In this document: in pieces, positions 13,768 to 22,383 of the stretch
How positions within the stretch are numbered: the first letter of the stretch is position 1
How the letters are laid out: the number at the start of each line of letters is the position of its first letter
Source: an uncultured Sphingosinicella sp.
Lineage (GTDB): Bacteria; Pseudomonadota; Alphaproteobacteria; Sphingomonadales; Sphingomonadaceae
Direction of reading: 5' to 3'
DNA: 41,010 nucleotides
Assembly (NCBI GenBank): GCA_946886275.1
Contig: CAMPIH010000003.1
Span: 1 to 41,010, forward strand
Notes under the pieces: model-generated
The model's database searches: none
What the model saw: only the letters and a program-made list of their open reading frames with translations
What the model was told of the DNA's origin: nothing
Position numbers and translations under genes: made by a program

Positions 13768-16301
13768 CCTCGGAGACCGGTTTCGAGTCGAAGCTGCTCG
13801 ATCGCTTCCCTGCCGCCGAGGAGCGGCCGGACATCGAGGTCAAGGCGCTCGAGCGCATCTGGCATCCACCCGACGGCTGGGGGCGGCTCACGGCGGTCAA
13901 CAACAATTATATCGGCGTCTGGTACGTCGCCGCCGCTTTCCTCTTCTTCCTGCTCGCCGGAATCCTCGCTCTCGTCATGCGGGTGCAGCTCGCTCTGCCG
14001 ATGAGCGGCGTGCTTCCGCAGGAGACGTACAACCAGTTCTTCACGATGCACGGCACGCTCATGATGTTCCTGTTCGCCGTGCCGGCGATGGAGGCGCTGG
14101 GCGTGCTTCTCCTGCCGCAGATGCTCGCCGCCCGCGATCTGCCGTTTCCGCGCCTCTCGGCTTATGCCTTCTGGGCCTATCTGGTCGGAGGCCTCTGCTT
14201 CTTCGCGTCGCTCTTCTTCGGCCTCGCCCCCGCTGGCGGCTGGTTCATGTATCCGCCGCTCACCAGCACCGCCTTTTCACCCGGGATCAACGCCGATTTC
14301 TGGCTGCTCGGGATCGGCTTCATCGAGATTTCCGCGATCGCGGGCGCCGTCGAGATCATCGTCGGCGTGCTGAGGACCCGGGCGCCCGGCATGACCCTCG
14401 ACAAGATGCCGATCTTCGCCTGGGGAATGCTGGTCTTCGCCGGGATGATCGTGATCGCCTTTCCGGCGGTGATCCTGGGAACCCTGCTGCTGGAGCTGGA
14501 GCGGGCGCTCAACTGGCCGTTCTTCGATCCTACCCGCGGCGGCGACCCTCTGCTCTGGCAGCACCTGTTCTGGTTCTTCGGCCATCCGGAAGTCTACATC
14601 ATCTTCCTGCCAGCCTCGGCGCTGGTCTCGACGATGATCCCGGCGCTCGCCCGCACGCCCCTGGTCGGTCACAATCTCATCGTCCTGGCCATGCTCGCCA
14701 CCGGCTTCATCAGCTTCGGAGTCTGGTCTCACCACATGTTCACCACCGGCATGCCGAGGCTCTCGGTTGGCTTCTTCTCGGCCGCGAGCATGGCGGTGAG
14801 CGTTCCGGCGGGGATCCAGGTCTTTTCCTGGATCGCCACCTTCGCGGCCGGCAAACCCCGCTTCAACACGCCGACCCTGTTCGTGCTCGGAGGGCTGTTC
14901 ACCTTCGTTCTGGGCGGGCTCACCGGAGTCATGGTCGCGATGGTGCCGTTCGACTGGCAGGCGCACGATTCTCACTTCATCGTCGCCCATCTCCATTACG
15001 TTCTGATCGGCGGAATGGTGTTCCCGCTCTTCGCCACTTTCTATTACTGGACCGGGATGACGAGCCGCCGCGCGCTGTCGGAGCGGCTCGGCAAATGGAT
15101 TTTCTGGCTGATGTTCGCCGGAATGCAGATCACCTTCCTGCCGATGCACCTCACCGGCCTGATGGGCATGCCGCGACGGGTCTATACCTATCTACCCGGC
15201 CGCGACTGGGAGATCCCCAACCTCGTCTCCACGTTCGGCGCATTCATCCTCGCTCTGGGCGTGCTGCTGTTCCTCGTCGACCTCGCCCGCAATTTCCGAT
15301 TCACGATCGGAGACGATGCCGGCAACGTCTATGGCGGCGGCACGCTCGAATGGCTTCCGACCGGCGTCTATTCGACCCGAAGCATTCCCGTCGTTCGAAG
15401 CCGCTATCCGCTCTGGGACGATCCCCGGATGTGCGACGATGTCGAGCAAGGGCGCTATCTCCTCCCCAACGCGCCAACCGGACATCGCGAGACGCTCATC
15501 ACGAGCCCGATGGCCGCGGAGCCGCAATATCTCCAGATCATGCCCGGCCCTTCGATGTGGCCCCTGCTCGCCGCAGTCTTCACGGCGGGCTTCTTCGTGC
15601 TCATGACGATCCAGGCCTATGTGCCGGCCCTCGCCAGCGGCCTGCTGGCCATTCCTTCGGTGCTCCGCTGGCTGTGGGAGACCGACCGTCCGGTCACGGT
15701 GGAGGAAGCGGACGTGGGCGGCGGTGTCTGCCTGCCCACCTACATGACCGGTCCGAGCACCCATGGCTGGTGGGCGATGATCGTCCTGCTCATCGTCATC
15801 GGGATGATCTTCCTGATGACCGTGTTCAGCTACGTCTATCTGTACGGCATCCACCCCGGTTTCTGGACGAGGCCGCCGGACCCCTTGTGGCTGGCGGCGA
15901 TCGTGCCTTTCTACGCGGCTCCGGCCGGCCTCGCCCTGCTCGCGCGCCGGCTTCTCGCCCGCGACAAGACGACCTTGTGGACTCCGCCGACGCTCATGCT
16001 CTTCGCCTCCGCCGGCCTGATCGTCGCGTTCGCGCTCGATTATTGGAGCTGGCGGGAGTCCGGTCTTCGGCCCGAGCAGAGCGGGCAGGGGGCAACCGTC
16101 TACGCCTTCCTGGCGCTCGAAGGGGTGCTGATCGCGATCGCCGCCTTGATGGCTCTCTATCTCGCGGCCCGAAACACCCGCGCCCTGATCACGAGGCCGC
16201 GCAACAACAGCTTCGACCTCGTGACCCTCTTCATCCTCTACACGGCTGCCCAGGGGCTGATCACGGCCCTGATCGTTCGGCTGTTCCCGGGGAGCCTGTA
16301 G
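13764..16301 (+). CDS. Fused cytochrome c oxidase subunits I and III (haem-copper oxidase)
   Basis: An 845-residue protein with subunit I (about 35-510) joined to a subunit III-like membrane domain (about 590-845). It starts at a GTG overlapping the upstream stop. It reduces O2 to water and pumps protons in the inner membrane. Haem a ligands are His96 (TMHGTLM) and His411. CuB ligands are His274 (GHPEVY, with Glu276 and cross-link Tyr278), His323 and His324 (WSHHMF). His409 binds haem a3 (VAHLHYVL). The K-channel Lys site reads VPAGIQVFSW, with Gln352 in place of the usual Lys. The D-channel Asp125 is kept (ARDLPFPR), but the following Asn pair is replaced by Ser-Ala. Confidence 0.94.
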   Translation: MTSETGFESKLLDRFPAAEERPDIEVKALERIWHPPDGWGRLTAVNNNYIGVWYVAAAFLFFLLAGILALVMRVQLALPMSGVLPQETYNQFFTMHGTLMMFLFAVPAMEALGVLLLPQMLAARDLPFPRLSAYAFWAYLVGGLCFFASLFFGLAPAGGWFMYPPLTSTAFSPGINADFWLLGIGFIEISAIAGAVEIIVGVLRTRAPGMTLDKMPIFAWGMLVFAGMIVIAFPAVILGTLLLELERALNWPFFDPTRGGDPLLWQHLFWFFGHPEVYIIFLPASALVSTMIPALARTPLVGHNLIVLAMLATGFISFGVWSHHMFTTGMPRLSVGFFSAASMAVSVPAGIQVFSWIATFAAGKPRFNTPTLFVLGGLFTFVLGGLTGVMVAMVPFDWQAHDSHFIVAHLHYVLIGGMVFPLFATFYYWTGMTSRRALSERLGKWIFWLMFAGMQITFLPMHLTGLMGMPRRVYTYLPGRDWEIPNLVSTFGAFILALGVLLFLVDLARNFRFTIGDDAGNVYGGGTLEWLPTGVYSTRSIPVVRSRYPLWDDPRMCDDVEQGRYLLPNAPTGHRETLITSPMAAEPQYLQIMPGPSMWPLLAAVFTAGFFVLMTIQAYVPALASGLLAIPSVLRWLWETDRPVTVEEADVGGGVCLPTYMTGPSTHGWWAMIVLLIVIGMIFLMTVFSYVYLYGIHPGFWTRPPDPLWLAAIVPFYAAPAGLALLARRLLARDKTTLWTPPTLMLFASAGLIVAFALDYWSWRESGLRPEQSGQGATVYAFLALEGVLIAIAALMALYLAARNTRALITRPRNNSFDLVTLFILYTAAQGLITALIVRLFPGSL

Positions 16302-16592
16302 GTGCGCGCCTGGCTCTTCCTCCTCGGCGGGCTGATCGTCTGGACGATCCACTTCTTCGGAATCTACGCTGTTGCAAGCATCCTTCTCGACACGCTGCTG
16401 TCGCGGGCGCTGGTTCTCCTCCTCACCATGTTATGCCTCGGCGCGGACGCGGCCATCCTGATCCGGGCCTTGCCGCGATCGCGGGGCGGCGACGCCGAGC
16501 CGGACCGCTGGAACATGAAGCTGGCCGCCCTCGGTGCCGCCCTCTCGGCGGTCGCGGTGCTTTGGCAAGGCCTGCCGGCCCTGCTCGCCTGA
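16302..16592 (+). CDS. Small membrane protein at the end of the oxidase operon
   Basis: A 96-residue protein starting at a GTG directly after the oxidase stop. It has three hydrophobic segments (about 3-22, 30-53 and 75-94) joined by a short charged loop (RALPRSRGGDAEPDRW). Its position matches the small fourth subunit or assembly factor often found after coxI/III genes (CoxP-like position in coxMNOP clusters), but sequence gives no firm family. It probably sits in the inner membrane with the oxidase. Confidence 0.72.
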   Translation: MRAWLFLLGGLIVWTIHFFGIYAVASILLDTLLSRALVLLLTMLCLGADAAILIRALPRSRGGDAEPDRWNMKLAALGAALSAVAVLWQGLPALLA

Positions 16593-16639
16593 GCCGGCTT
16601 CGGCCTCATTCGAGAGGCGGAAGATGTTCGATTGAGAGG

Positions 16640-16713
16640 TGGAGGCCCGAGCCGGAATCGAACCGGCGTGCAAGGATTTGCAGTCCTCTGCGTAACCACT
16701 CCGCCATCGGGCC
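16640..16713 (-). tRNA. tRNA-Cys (anticodon GCA)
   Basis: Read on the minus strand from 16713, a 74-nt cloverleaf is complete. Its acceptor stem GGCCCGA pairs with TCGGGCC, the anticodon stem-loop is GAGGA-CTGCAAA-TCCTT with anticodon GCA, the T-arm is GCCGG-TTCGATT-CCGGC, and a 3' CCA is encoded. It charges cysteine. Confidence 0.97.
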
Positions 16714-16758
16714 GAGGGCGCCGAAATGGGCGGCTGCGGCCCTGGTGTCAATGGCCCC

Positions 16759-16959
16759 TCAGCGGCGTTTCGTGCCGCCGGCGCCGCCGGCCTGTTCCGG
16801 CTCGGCGTCGGATCGCTCGCCTCGGGCCCGGTCGCCGGGGGACGGGTCCTGCCCCTTTTGCCGAACATTGCCGCCGATCCTGAATTCCCGGTCGTCGCGC
16901 TCCTCGTCGCCGGTTCGCTGCTTGTTGATCCTGTCCTGGTCGTCCACCTGAGCCTCCAT
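16759..16959 (-). CDS. Small, highly charged hypothetical protein
   Basis: A 66-residue hydrophilic protein read from the ATG at 16959 (MEAQVDDQDRINKQRTGDEE); a TTG at 16977 would add six residues. It is rich in Asp, Glu, Arg, Gln and Gly, ends EQAGGAGGTKRR, and has no hydrophobic core, so it is probably disordered. It lies 45 nt upstream of tRNA-Cys on the same strand. I recall similar short disordered proteins in sphingomonads but cannot name a role. A weak ribosome site and an equally long open frame on the other strand keep the confidence low. Confidence 0.45.
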   Translation of the reverse strand: MEAQVDDQDRINKQRTGDEERDDREFRIGGNVRQKGQDPSPGDRARGERSDAEPEQAGGAGGTKRR

Positions 16960-17047
16960 CGTCCGAACATGAACCAATGAGCCGCCAATTGGTTCGGCTG
17001 GTACAGCGGGGAGTGGCGCGTGGGGCGAACTTGTCTAAGCTAGGCCG

Positions 17048-18787
17048 ATGAGCGACGCCTTCCTCAGTTCGGCGATCATGCTGCTGGCGCTCGCCTTGTT
17101 CATCAGCGACCGGATCCGTCCCGACGCCGTCGCCCTTCTCATCCTTCTCCTCGCCTGGGTCATCGGCCTGCTCTCGCTCGAGGAGGCGCTGGCGGGATTC
17201 GGGTCGCCGGCGGTGGCGATCGTCGCCGCGGTCCTCGTCGTCGGACGGGCGGTCGAATATACCGGTGCCGCCCAGGCGATGACCGGCCTGTTCGTGCCGC
17301 GGGTGCGCTTCGCCTCGATCAGGATCGGCGGCGTCCTGCTGATGGGCGCGGCCTTGTCCGCCTTCATGAACAATATCGCCGCGCTGGCGATCACGATGCC
17401 GATCGCCCTCACCGTCGCCCGCGAGCACAAGCTGCCGAATGGCGCGGTCCTGATGCCACTCGCCTTTGCCACCATCCTCGGCGGAATGACCACCCTGATC
17501 GGCACCCCGGCCAATCTGATCATTTCCTCGGTCCGGGAGGATCGGGTGGGGGAGCCGTTCGGGATGTTCGACATGACGGCGGTCGGCGGCTCGCTCGCGC
17601 TCGTCGGTCTTTTCTACCTGATGACGATCGGCTGGCGGCTCGCGCCGCATCGAAGCAATGGCGAGGAGCCGGAAGGCGGCAATCGGGTCCTCACTTTCGA
17701 GCTCGGACTGCCGATGGGCGCGATCCAGGGGCGGTTTCGGCTCGATTCGGTGCGCCGCTCGCTTCGCGAGGCGGGCGGAGTCCTGCTCGCGGTGCTCCGC
17801 AACGGCCAGCGCGCGAGGATCGAGGGCGACGCGCTCCTCTTCCACGACGACTGCCTGCTCGTGATGAGCCGGGATTATCCGTGGGAGGTAGCGAAAGGCG
17901 CTGGCCTGTTCAGCGGTCCCGCCGAGGAACGCGAAGGCGCCGTCACCACCCACGTCACCGTCATCCACGGTTCCTCGCTGATCGGCCAGGATTATGGGGC
18001 GATCGAGGCGCGCACCAACGGCGCGGTCGAGTTCGTCGCTGCCGGCCCGCGCGCCGCCCGGCTGAAGCGGCCGCTTCAGTCGGACCTGATCGAGGCCGGC
18101 GACCAATTGTACCTGCGCGGCGATCCGGACGCGATGGCCGAGCTGGTTCGGCACGCCCGGCTGCTCGAGGTGGAGAGCGAGGCGCCCCCGGTTCGGGCGG
18201 GTCGTCCAGCGCTGATGGTGATCGGAATCTACGCCTTCGCCGTTCTTCTGTCCTCCGTCTTCGGAGTCGCCACCACCGCCAGCTTCATCGCCGCCGCACT
18301 GGCGATCTGCCTGCTCCGACTAATCCCGGCCGACGAGGCCTATCGCGCGATCGACATCCCCGTCCTGATCCTTCTGGCCGGAATGATCCCCGTCGGACGA
18401 GCATTCGACGAAGCGGGAGGAAGCGAGGCGATCGCCGGCGCGCTCGGCTGGCTCCTTTCCGGAGCGCCGCTGTTCGTCATGCTGGCCGTGATCGTCGGCG
18501 CGACGATGCTCCTCACCGTCTTTCTCAACAATGTCGCGACCGCTTTGGTGATGGCCCAGGTGGGGGTCGAGGCGGCGACCGCGCTCGGAATCAATCCGGA
18601 CGCGGCCTTGCTCGCCGTCCTGGTGGGATCGTCCTGCGATTTCCTGACCCCGATCGGCCACCACAACAACATGCTGGTGATGCGGCCGGGCAATTACCGA
18701 TTCTCCGATTACCCCAAGGTCGGCTTGCCGCTTTCGATCCTCGCCATCTTCGTCACCGCCTTCGTGCTGAGCCGGGCCTATGGCTGA
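17048..18787 (+). CDS. SLC13 family permease with TrkA-C domains
   Basis: A 579-residue membrane protein with two halves of hydrophobic helices (about 5-200 and 395-578) around a soluble central region of about 190 residues. The repeated membrane motifs FMNNIAALAITMPIA with TLIGTPANL, and FLNNVATALVM with SSCDFLTPIGHHNN, are typical of the ion transporter superfamily with DASS/SLC13 members. The central part fits two TrkA-C (RCK C-terminal) domains that bind small ligands. It likely carries a dicarboxylate, sulfate or similar anion with sodium or protons. Its last 8 nt overlap comF. Confidence 0.9.
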   Translation: MSDAFLSSAIMLLALALFISDRIRPDAVALLILLLAWVIGLLSLEEALAGFGSPAVAIVAAVLVVGRAVEYTGAAQAMTGLFVPRVRFASIRIGGVLLMGAALSAFMNNIAALAITMPIALTVAREHKLPNGAVLMPLAFATILGGMTTLIGTPANLIISSVREDRVGEPFGMFDMTAVGGSLALVGLFYLMTIGWRLAPHRSNGEEPEGGNRVLTFELGLPMGAIQGRFRLDSVRRSLREAGGVLLAVLRNGQRARIEGDALLFHDDCLLVMSRDYPWEVAKGAGLFSGPAEEREGAVTTHVTVIHGSSLIGQDYGAIEARTNGAVEFVAAGPRAARLKRPLQSDLIEAGDQLYLRGDPDAMAELVRHARLLEVESEAPPVRAGRPALMVIGIYAFAVLLSSVFGVATTASFIAAALAICLLRLIPADEAYRAIDIPVLILLAGMIPVGRAFDEAGGSEAIAGALGWLLSGAPLFVMLAVIVGATMLLTVFLNNVATALVMAQVGVEAATALGINPDAALLAVLVGSSCDFLTPIGHHNNMLVMRPGNYRFSDYPKVGLPLSILAIFVTAFVLSRAYG

Positions 18788-19520
18788 CGCGCTCGGGCTG
18801 GCTCGTCGGGCGGTCCGCCCGCTGCTCGATTTCGCGCTTCCGCCCCGCTGTCCCGGTTGCGGCGCGATCACGGACCGGCCTCACCTTTTCTGCTTTCAGT
18901 GCTGGTCCGGCCTGAACTTCCTTGGCTCACCCTGCTGCCGGCGTTGCTCGCTTCCGTTCGAATATGAGTCCGGCGAAGAGGCGCTCTGCGGCGCCTGCAG
19001 CGCCGATCCGCCGCATTATGACCGGCTCCGCGCGGCGGTCGCCTATGGCGAAGTCTCGCGCAAGGTGGCGCTGAGGCTCAAATATGGCGGAAGGCCCGGC
19101 CACGCCGAGACGCTCGCCCGACTGATGCAGCGCCACCTCGACCAGCAAGACGCCATTTTGGCTCCGGTGCCGCTCCACCGCTGGCGGATCTGGAAGCGGG
19201 GCTACAACCAGGCCGCCCTGATCGCCGGCGCACTCTCGCGTCGTTGTGGACTGGAATCGCGGCTCGACCTTCTCGAGCGGGTCAAGGCGACCCCAGCGCT
19301 CAGGGGCAAGAATCCAAGAGAGCGAAGGGAAGCGGTAGCCGGCGCATTCCGGATCGCGGAGCGCCACAGGCAGATCGTCCCGAATCGTTCCTTCGTCATC
19401 GTCGACGACGTCTATACGAGCGGCGCGACCGCCAATGCCTGCGCCCGGATTCTCAAGCGCGCCGGCGCGGCCCGGGTCGAGATCCTGTGCTGGGCCCGAG
19501 TCCTTCGCTCAAGCGATTGA
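18780..19520 (+). CDS. comF: ComF family phosphoribosyltransferase-like protein
   Basis: A 246-residue protein with an N-terminal zinc-ribbon (CPGCGA, FCFQCW, CCRRC, LCGAC) and a type I phosphoribosyltransferase fold whose PRPP loop reads VIVDDVYTSGATAN. Relatives take part in DNA uptake (ComFC) or are annotated as amidophosphoribosyltransferase-like; the exact reaction is not settled. The ATG lies inside the permease stop region (8-nt overlap). The order comF, grxC, nitrilase, DUF1178 is a familiar alphaproteobacterial gene string. Confidence 0.93.
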   Translation: MADALGLARRAVRPLLDFALPPRCPGCGAITDRPHLFCFQCWSGLNFLGSPCCRRCSLPFEYESGEEALCGACSADPPHYDRLRAAVAYGEVSRKVALRLKYGGRPGHAETLARLMQRHLDQQDAILAPVPLHRWRIWKRGYNQAALIAGALSRRCGLESRLDLLERVKATPALRGKNPRERREAVAGAFRIAERHRQIVPNRSFVIVDDVYTSGATANACARILKRAGAARVEILCWARVLRSSD

Positions 19521-19564
19521 CAAGACAGGCGGGCCTGCTCACTTCCTCCTCAGGAAGGATCGTC

Positions 19565-19825
19565 ATGGCGCGCATCGAAATCTACTCCAAAGCCTTCTGC
19601 TCCTATTGCACCCGAGCCAAGCAGCTGCTCGCCGCGAAGGGCGTCGATTTTGAGGAATATGACATCACCATGGGCGGTCCGAGGCGTTCGGAAATGATCC
19701 AGCGCGCCAACGGCCGGACGACCGTGCCCCAGATCTTCATCGACGACCGCCATATCGGTGGCTCCGACGATCTCTACGCGCTGGATCGCGAGGGCCGGCT
19801 GGAGCCGCTGCTGAAGGCCGGATGA
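19565..19825 (+). CDS. grxC: Glutaredoxin 3
   Basis: An 86-residue glutaredoxin: IEIYSKAFCSYCTRAKQLL carries the redox pair C-S-Y-C (the more usual form is CPYC), TVPQIFIDD holds the cis-proline, and GGSDDLYAL is the glutathione-binding end. It reduces disulfides and mixed disulfides in the cytoplasm with glutathione. The start is 44 nt after comF and the stop overlaps the next gene by 4 nt, so the string is probably one operon. Confidence 0.96.
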   Translation: MARIEIYSKAFCSYCTRAKQLLAAKGVDFEEYDITMGGPRRSEMIQRANGRTTVPQIFIDDRHIGGSDDLYALDREGRLEPLLKAG

Positions 19826-20649
19826 GGATCGCCCTCTACCAGGCGCGGACCGGGATCGATCCCGTCGCCAATGCCGAGGCGCTGGTCGCGCGAGTGGGGG
19901 AAGCGGCGGCCGGCGGTGCGGCGATGCTGTTCACTCCGGAGATGAGCGGGCTGCTCGATCGCGACCGCGAGCGGGCCGCGTCGCACCTCAGAGCGGATGG
20001 CGACGACGAGGTGCTTCGCCGGGTCCGCGAGGCCGCTGCGGCAAAAAGGATCTGGGTTCATCTCGGCTCGCTCGCTCTTCGCAGCGACGGCGACAAGCTG
20101 GTCAACCGGGGCTTCGTCATAGACGACCAGGGCGAGATTCGCGCCCGCTACGACAAGATGCATCTGTTCGACGTCGATCTTCCCACCGGCGAGAGCTGGC
20201 GGGAATCGGCCTCCTATCGCGGCGGCGAGCGGCCGGTGCTCGTCGATACGCCGCTCGGGCTGCTCGGCCTGTCGATCTGCTACGATCTCCGCTTTGCCGG
20301 GCTCTACGCCAGCCTCAGTGACCATGGCGCCCGCCTGTTCAGCATCCCGGCGGCCTTCACCGTGCCGACCGGGCAGGCGCACTGGCACGTCCTGCTTCGT
20401 GCCCGGGCGATCGAGGCCGCTGCGTTCGTCATCGCCGCCGCCCAGGTCGGCCGGCACGAGGACGAGCGGGAGACGTACGGCCATTCCCTCGTCGTCGATC
20501 CGTGGGGGCGGGTGATTCTGGACATGGGCGGCGACGAACCCGGACTTGGCTTCGCCGAGCTCGACCTGGCGAGCGTCGAGGAAGTGCGTAACCGGCTTCC
20601 GGCGCTCCGCCACCGGCGGCCCATCCCCGAGCCGGAGCGGGCGGGATGA
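19822..20649 (+). CDS. Carbon-nitrogen hydrolase (Nit1/NitFhit-like amidase)
   Basis: A 275-residue nitrilase-superfamily enzyme with the Glu-Lys-Cys triad: Glu40 in LFTPEMSG, the Lys in YDKMHLFDVD and the Cys in SICYDLRF. The sequence is closest to the Nit branch now known to hydrolyse deaminated glutathione, a repair reaction. That role fits its overlap with the glutaredoxin gene. Length and motifs are complete. The substrate is inferred from the family branch, not shown by the sequence. Confidence 0.92.
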   Translation: MRIALYQARTGIDPVANAEALVARVGEAAAGGAAMLFTPEMSGLLDRDRERAASHLRADGDDEVLRRVREAAAAKRIWVHLGSLALRSDGDKLVNRGFVIDDQGEIRARYDKMHLFDVDLPTGESWRESASYRGGERPVLVDTPLGLLGLSICYDLRFAGLYASLSDHGARLFSIPAAFTVPTGQAHWHVLLRARAIEAAAFVIAAAQVGRHEDERETYGHSLVVDPWGRVILDMGGDEPGLGFAELDLASVEEVRNRLPALRHRRPIPEPERAG

Positions 20650-20656
20650 GCCCGCA

Positions 20657-21106
20657 ATGATCATTTTCGATCTGAAGTGCAGCCCTCAAGGCCATGTTTT
20701 CGAAGCCTGGTTCGGCTCGTCGGACGATTATGGGTCGCAGCAGGCGAGGGGGCTCGTGACCTGTCCGATGTGCAACTCGGCAGAGGTCGAGAAGGCGCCG
20801 ATGGCGCCTCGGGTGGGCGCCAAGGGCAATCAGATCGCGACAGAATCGGATCGCCCTTCCACCGATCAGGACGGCGCCAAGGCGATGTTGGCGGCGCTGG
20901 CGTCGGCGCAGCGGGAGCTCCTTCGCAAGAGCGACTTCGTCGGCGACAGCTTCCCGGACGAAGCGCGAGCGATCCATCTCGGCGAAGCAGAGGCGCGGGC
21001 AATCCATGGCCGAGCCAGCCGAACCGAGGCGGAGAAGCTCGCCGAGGAAGGGATTGAAGTGGCGCCCTTGCCCTTTCCTGTGATCGAACCGGGCGCGGAG
21101 AATTGA
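20657..21106 (+). CDS. DUF1178 family protein
   Basis: A 149-residue protein beginning MIIFDLKCSPQGHVFEAWFG, typical of DUF1178, with a cysteine pair in VTCPMCNSAEVEKAPMAP that resembles half a zinc ribbon. The C-terminal part is a charged helix. It follows the nitrilase by 7 nt and is a regular partner of grxC and Nit genes in alphaproteobacteria. No biochemical function is known to me. Confidence 0.92.
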   Translation: MIIFDLKCSPQGHVFEAWFGSSDDYGSQQARGLVTCPMCNSAEVEKAPMAPRVGAKGNQIATESDRPSTDQDGAKAMLAALASAQRELLRKSDFVGDSFPDEARAIHLGEAEARAIHGRASRTEAEKLAEEGIEVAPLPFPVIEPGAEN

Positions 21107-21142
21107 CCCGAACCGCCTGTCCTCCTACCTCGGCAGCCGGTC

Positions 21143-21219
21143 GGCCCCGTAGCTCAGCAGGATAGAGCGACTGATTCCTAATCAGTAGGCCACAGGTTCG
21201 AATCCTGTCGGGGTCACCA
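21143..21219 (+). tRNA. tRNA-Arg (anticodon CCU)
   Basis: A 77-nt cloverleaf: acceptor GGCCCCG with CGGGGTC, D-arm AGCTCAGCAGGATAGAGC, anticodon stem-loop ACTGA-TTCCTAA-TCAGT with anticodon CCT, T-arm ACAGG-TTCGAAT-CCTGT, and encoded CCA. It reads AGG arginine codons. The 15-nt anticodon arm CTGATTCCTAATCAG recurs, inverted, at 39909-39923. Confidence 0.97.
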
Positions 21220-21278
21220 TCCATGCTCAGAAATTGGCGAGAGTTTCGCTCCGCCGGTGCAGCGTGTATCGAGCCGTC

Positions 21279-21890
21279 ATGAACGATACACCCGACGACG
21301 GCGACCTGGTTTCCGCTTCACCCAAAGTGGCCGTCCCCGAAGACGTGCAGGAAGCGATCCGAACCCTGATCCGCTGGGCCGGCGACGATCCCGACCGCGA
21401 GGGACTGCTCGATACGCCCAGGAGAGTCGCTCGCGCCTGGCGCGAATATGCGCGCGGCTATGGCGAGGATCCGGCACGGCATCTCAGCCGGACCTTCGAC
21501 GAGGTCGGCGGCTATGACGAGATCGTCCTCCTGAAGGACATTCCCTTCCAGTCCCATTGCGAGCACCACCTCGCGCCGATCATCGGCAAGGCCTCGATCG
21601 CTTATCTTCCGGCCAATCGGGTCGTCGGCATTTCGAAGCTCGCACGGGTGCTACACGGCTTCGCCCGACGGCTTCAGGTCCAGGAGCGGCTCACCGCCCA
21701 GGTCGCCGACTGCATCTGCGAACATCTCCAGCCGCTCGGCGTGGCGGTCGTGATCGAGGCCAGCCACGCCTGCATGACGGCACGGGGCGTTTCGACGCCC
21801 GGAGTGATGATGACGACCAGCCGGATGATGGGCGTGTTCCGCGACGACGAACGCAGCCGACGCGAAGTCCTGGCCCTGATGGGCTATTGA
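21279..21890 (+). CDS. folE: GTP cyclohydrolase I
   Basis: A 203-residue enzyme. It converts GTP to 7,8-dihydroneopterin triphosphate, the first step of folate (or pterin) synthesis. Visible signatures are [19 protein letters not shown], the zinc and active-site segment [20 protein letters not shown], and [14 protein letters not shown] with the second cysteine ligand. The ATG at 21279 is used because the upstream in-frame extension overlaps the tRNA-proximal region and is not family-like. The next gene's ATG shares one base with its TGA. Confidence 0.96.
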   Translation: MNDTPDDGDLVSASPKVAVPEDVQEAIRTLIRWAGDDPDREGLLDTPRRVARAWREYARGYGEDPARHLSRTFDEVGGYDEIVLLKDIPFQSHCEHHLAPIIGKASIAYLPANRVVGISKLARVLHGFARRLQVQERLTAQVADCICEHLQPLGVAVVIEASHACMTARGVSTPGVMMTTSRMMGVFRDDERSRREVLALMGY

Positions 21891-22369
21891 TGAAGCCGGT
21901 CCTGCTCCTCTCCCTCCTCCTGCTCTCCGGCTGTGGAGAGGAGGAAAAGGGGGAAGGCGCTCCTCCGGCCGACATCAACCAGATCGAACGCCTGTCGACG
22001 CCAGAGGACGAGGAACAGGATCCGCTGGCGACGGCCCGGCTTCAGCCTCTGACCGCCGAGGACATCGCCCAGGCCGGTCTCACCGTTCATGGGTGCAGTT
22101 TCCGGAGCGGCGCCGCGCTTCTGGTCGCCACCGGCGACAGCGATTCGATCGCCCGGATCGGCGGCCGGGTGGTGCATCTGGTCCAGTCGAGCCCGGTTGG
22201 GCCGAGCGGCGGCTTCTTCGAGGATCGCGGGCTCAGCATCAGCATCGGCCGGACCGATGCCGAGGCCGCCGGCACGGCGAGGGTGGCGTCGGCGGCCCGG
22301 GCGACGGTAACCAATCGCCGAACCGAGGCGCAGACCAGGCTGACCGGCATCTGGTCCTGCCGCAGCTGA
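21890..22369 (+). CDS. Predicted lipoprotein
   Basis: A 159-residue protein starting at the ATG that overlaps the folE stop. [19 protein letters not shown] is a clear lipoprotein signal with the lipidated Cys at 15, followed by an acidic linker and a small domain (about residues 55-159). That domain has two cysteines (HGCSFRSG and the C-terminal WSCRS) that may form a disulfide. It should be anchored on the periplasmic side of a membrane. Translational coupling suggests it is made with FolE, but no functional link is evident. No named family is recognised. Confidence 0.8.
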   Translation: MKPVLLLSLLLLSGCGEEEKGEGAPPADINQIERLSTPEDEEQDPLATARLQPLTAEDIAQAGLTVHGCSFRSGAALLVATGDSDSIARIGGRVVHLVQSSPVGPSGGFFEDRGLSISIGRTDAEAAGTARVASAARATVTNRRTEAQTRLTGIWSCRS

Positions 22370-22383
22370 AGGGGGAAGAGAGA

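Noticed and set aside
16726..16980. Plus-strand frame overlapping the small gene next to tRNA-Cys
   Set aside because: Starts inside the tRNA flank, has proline- and arginine-rich shadow composition and no ribosome site.
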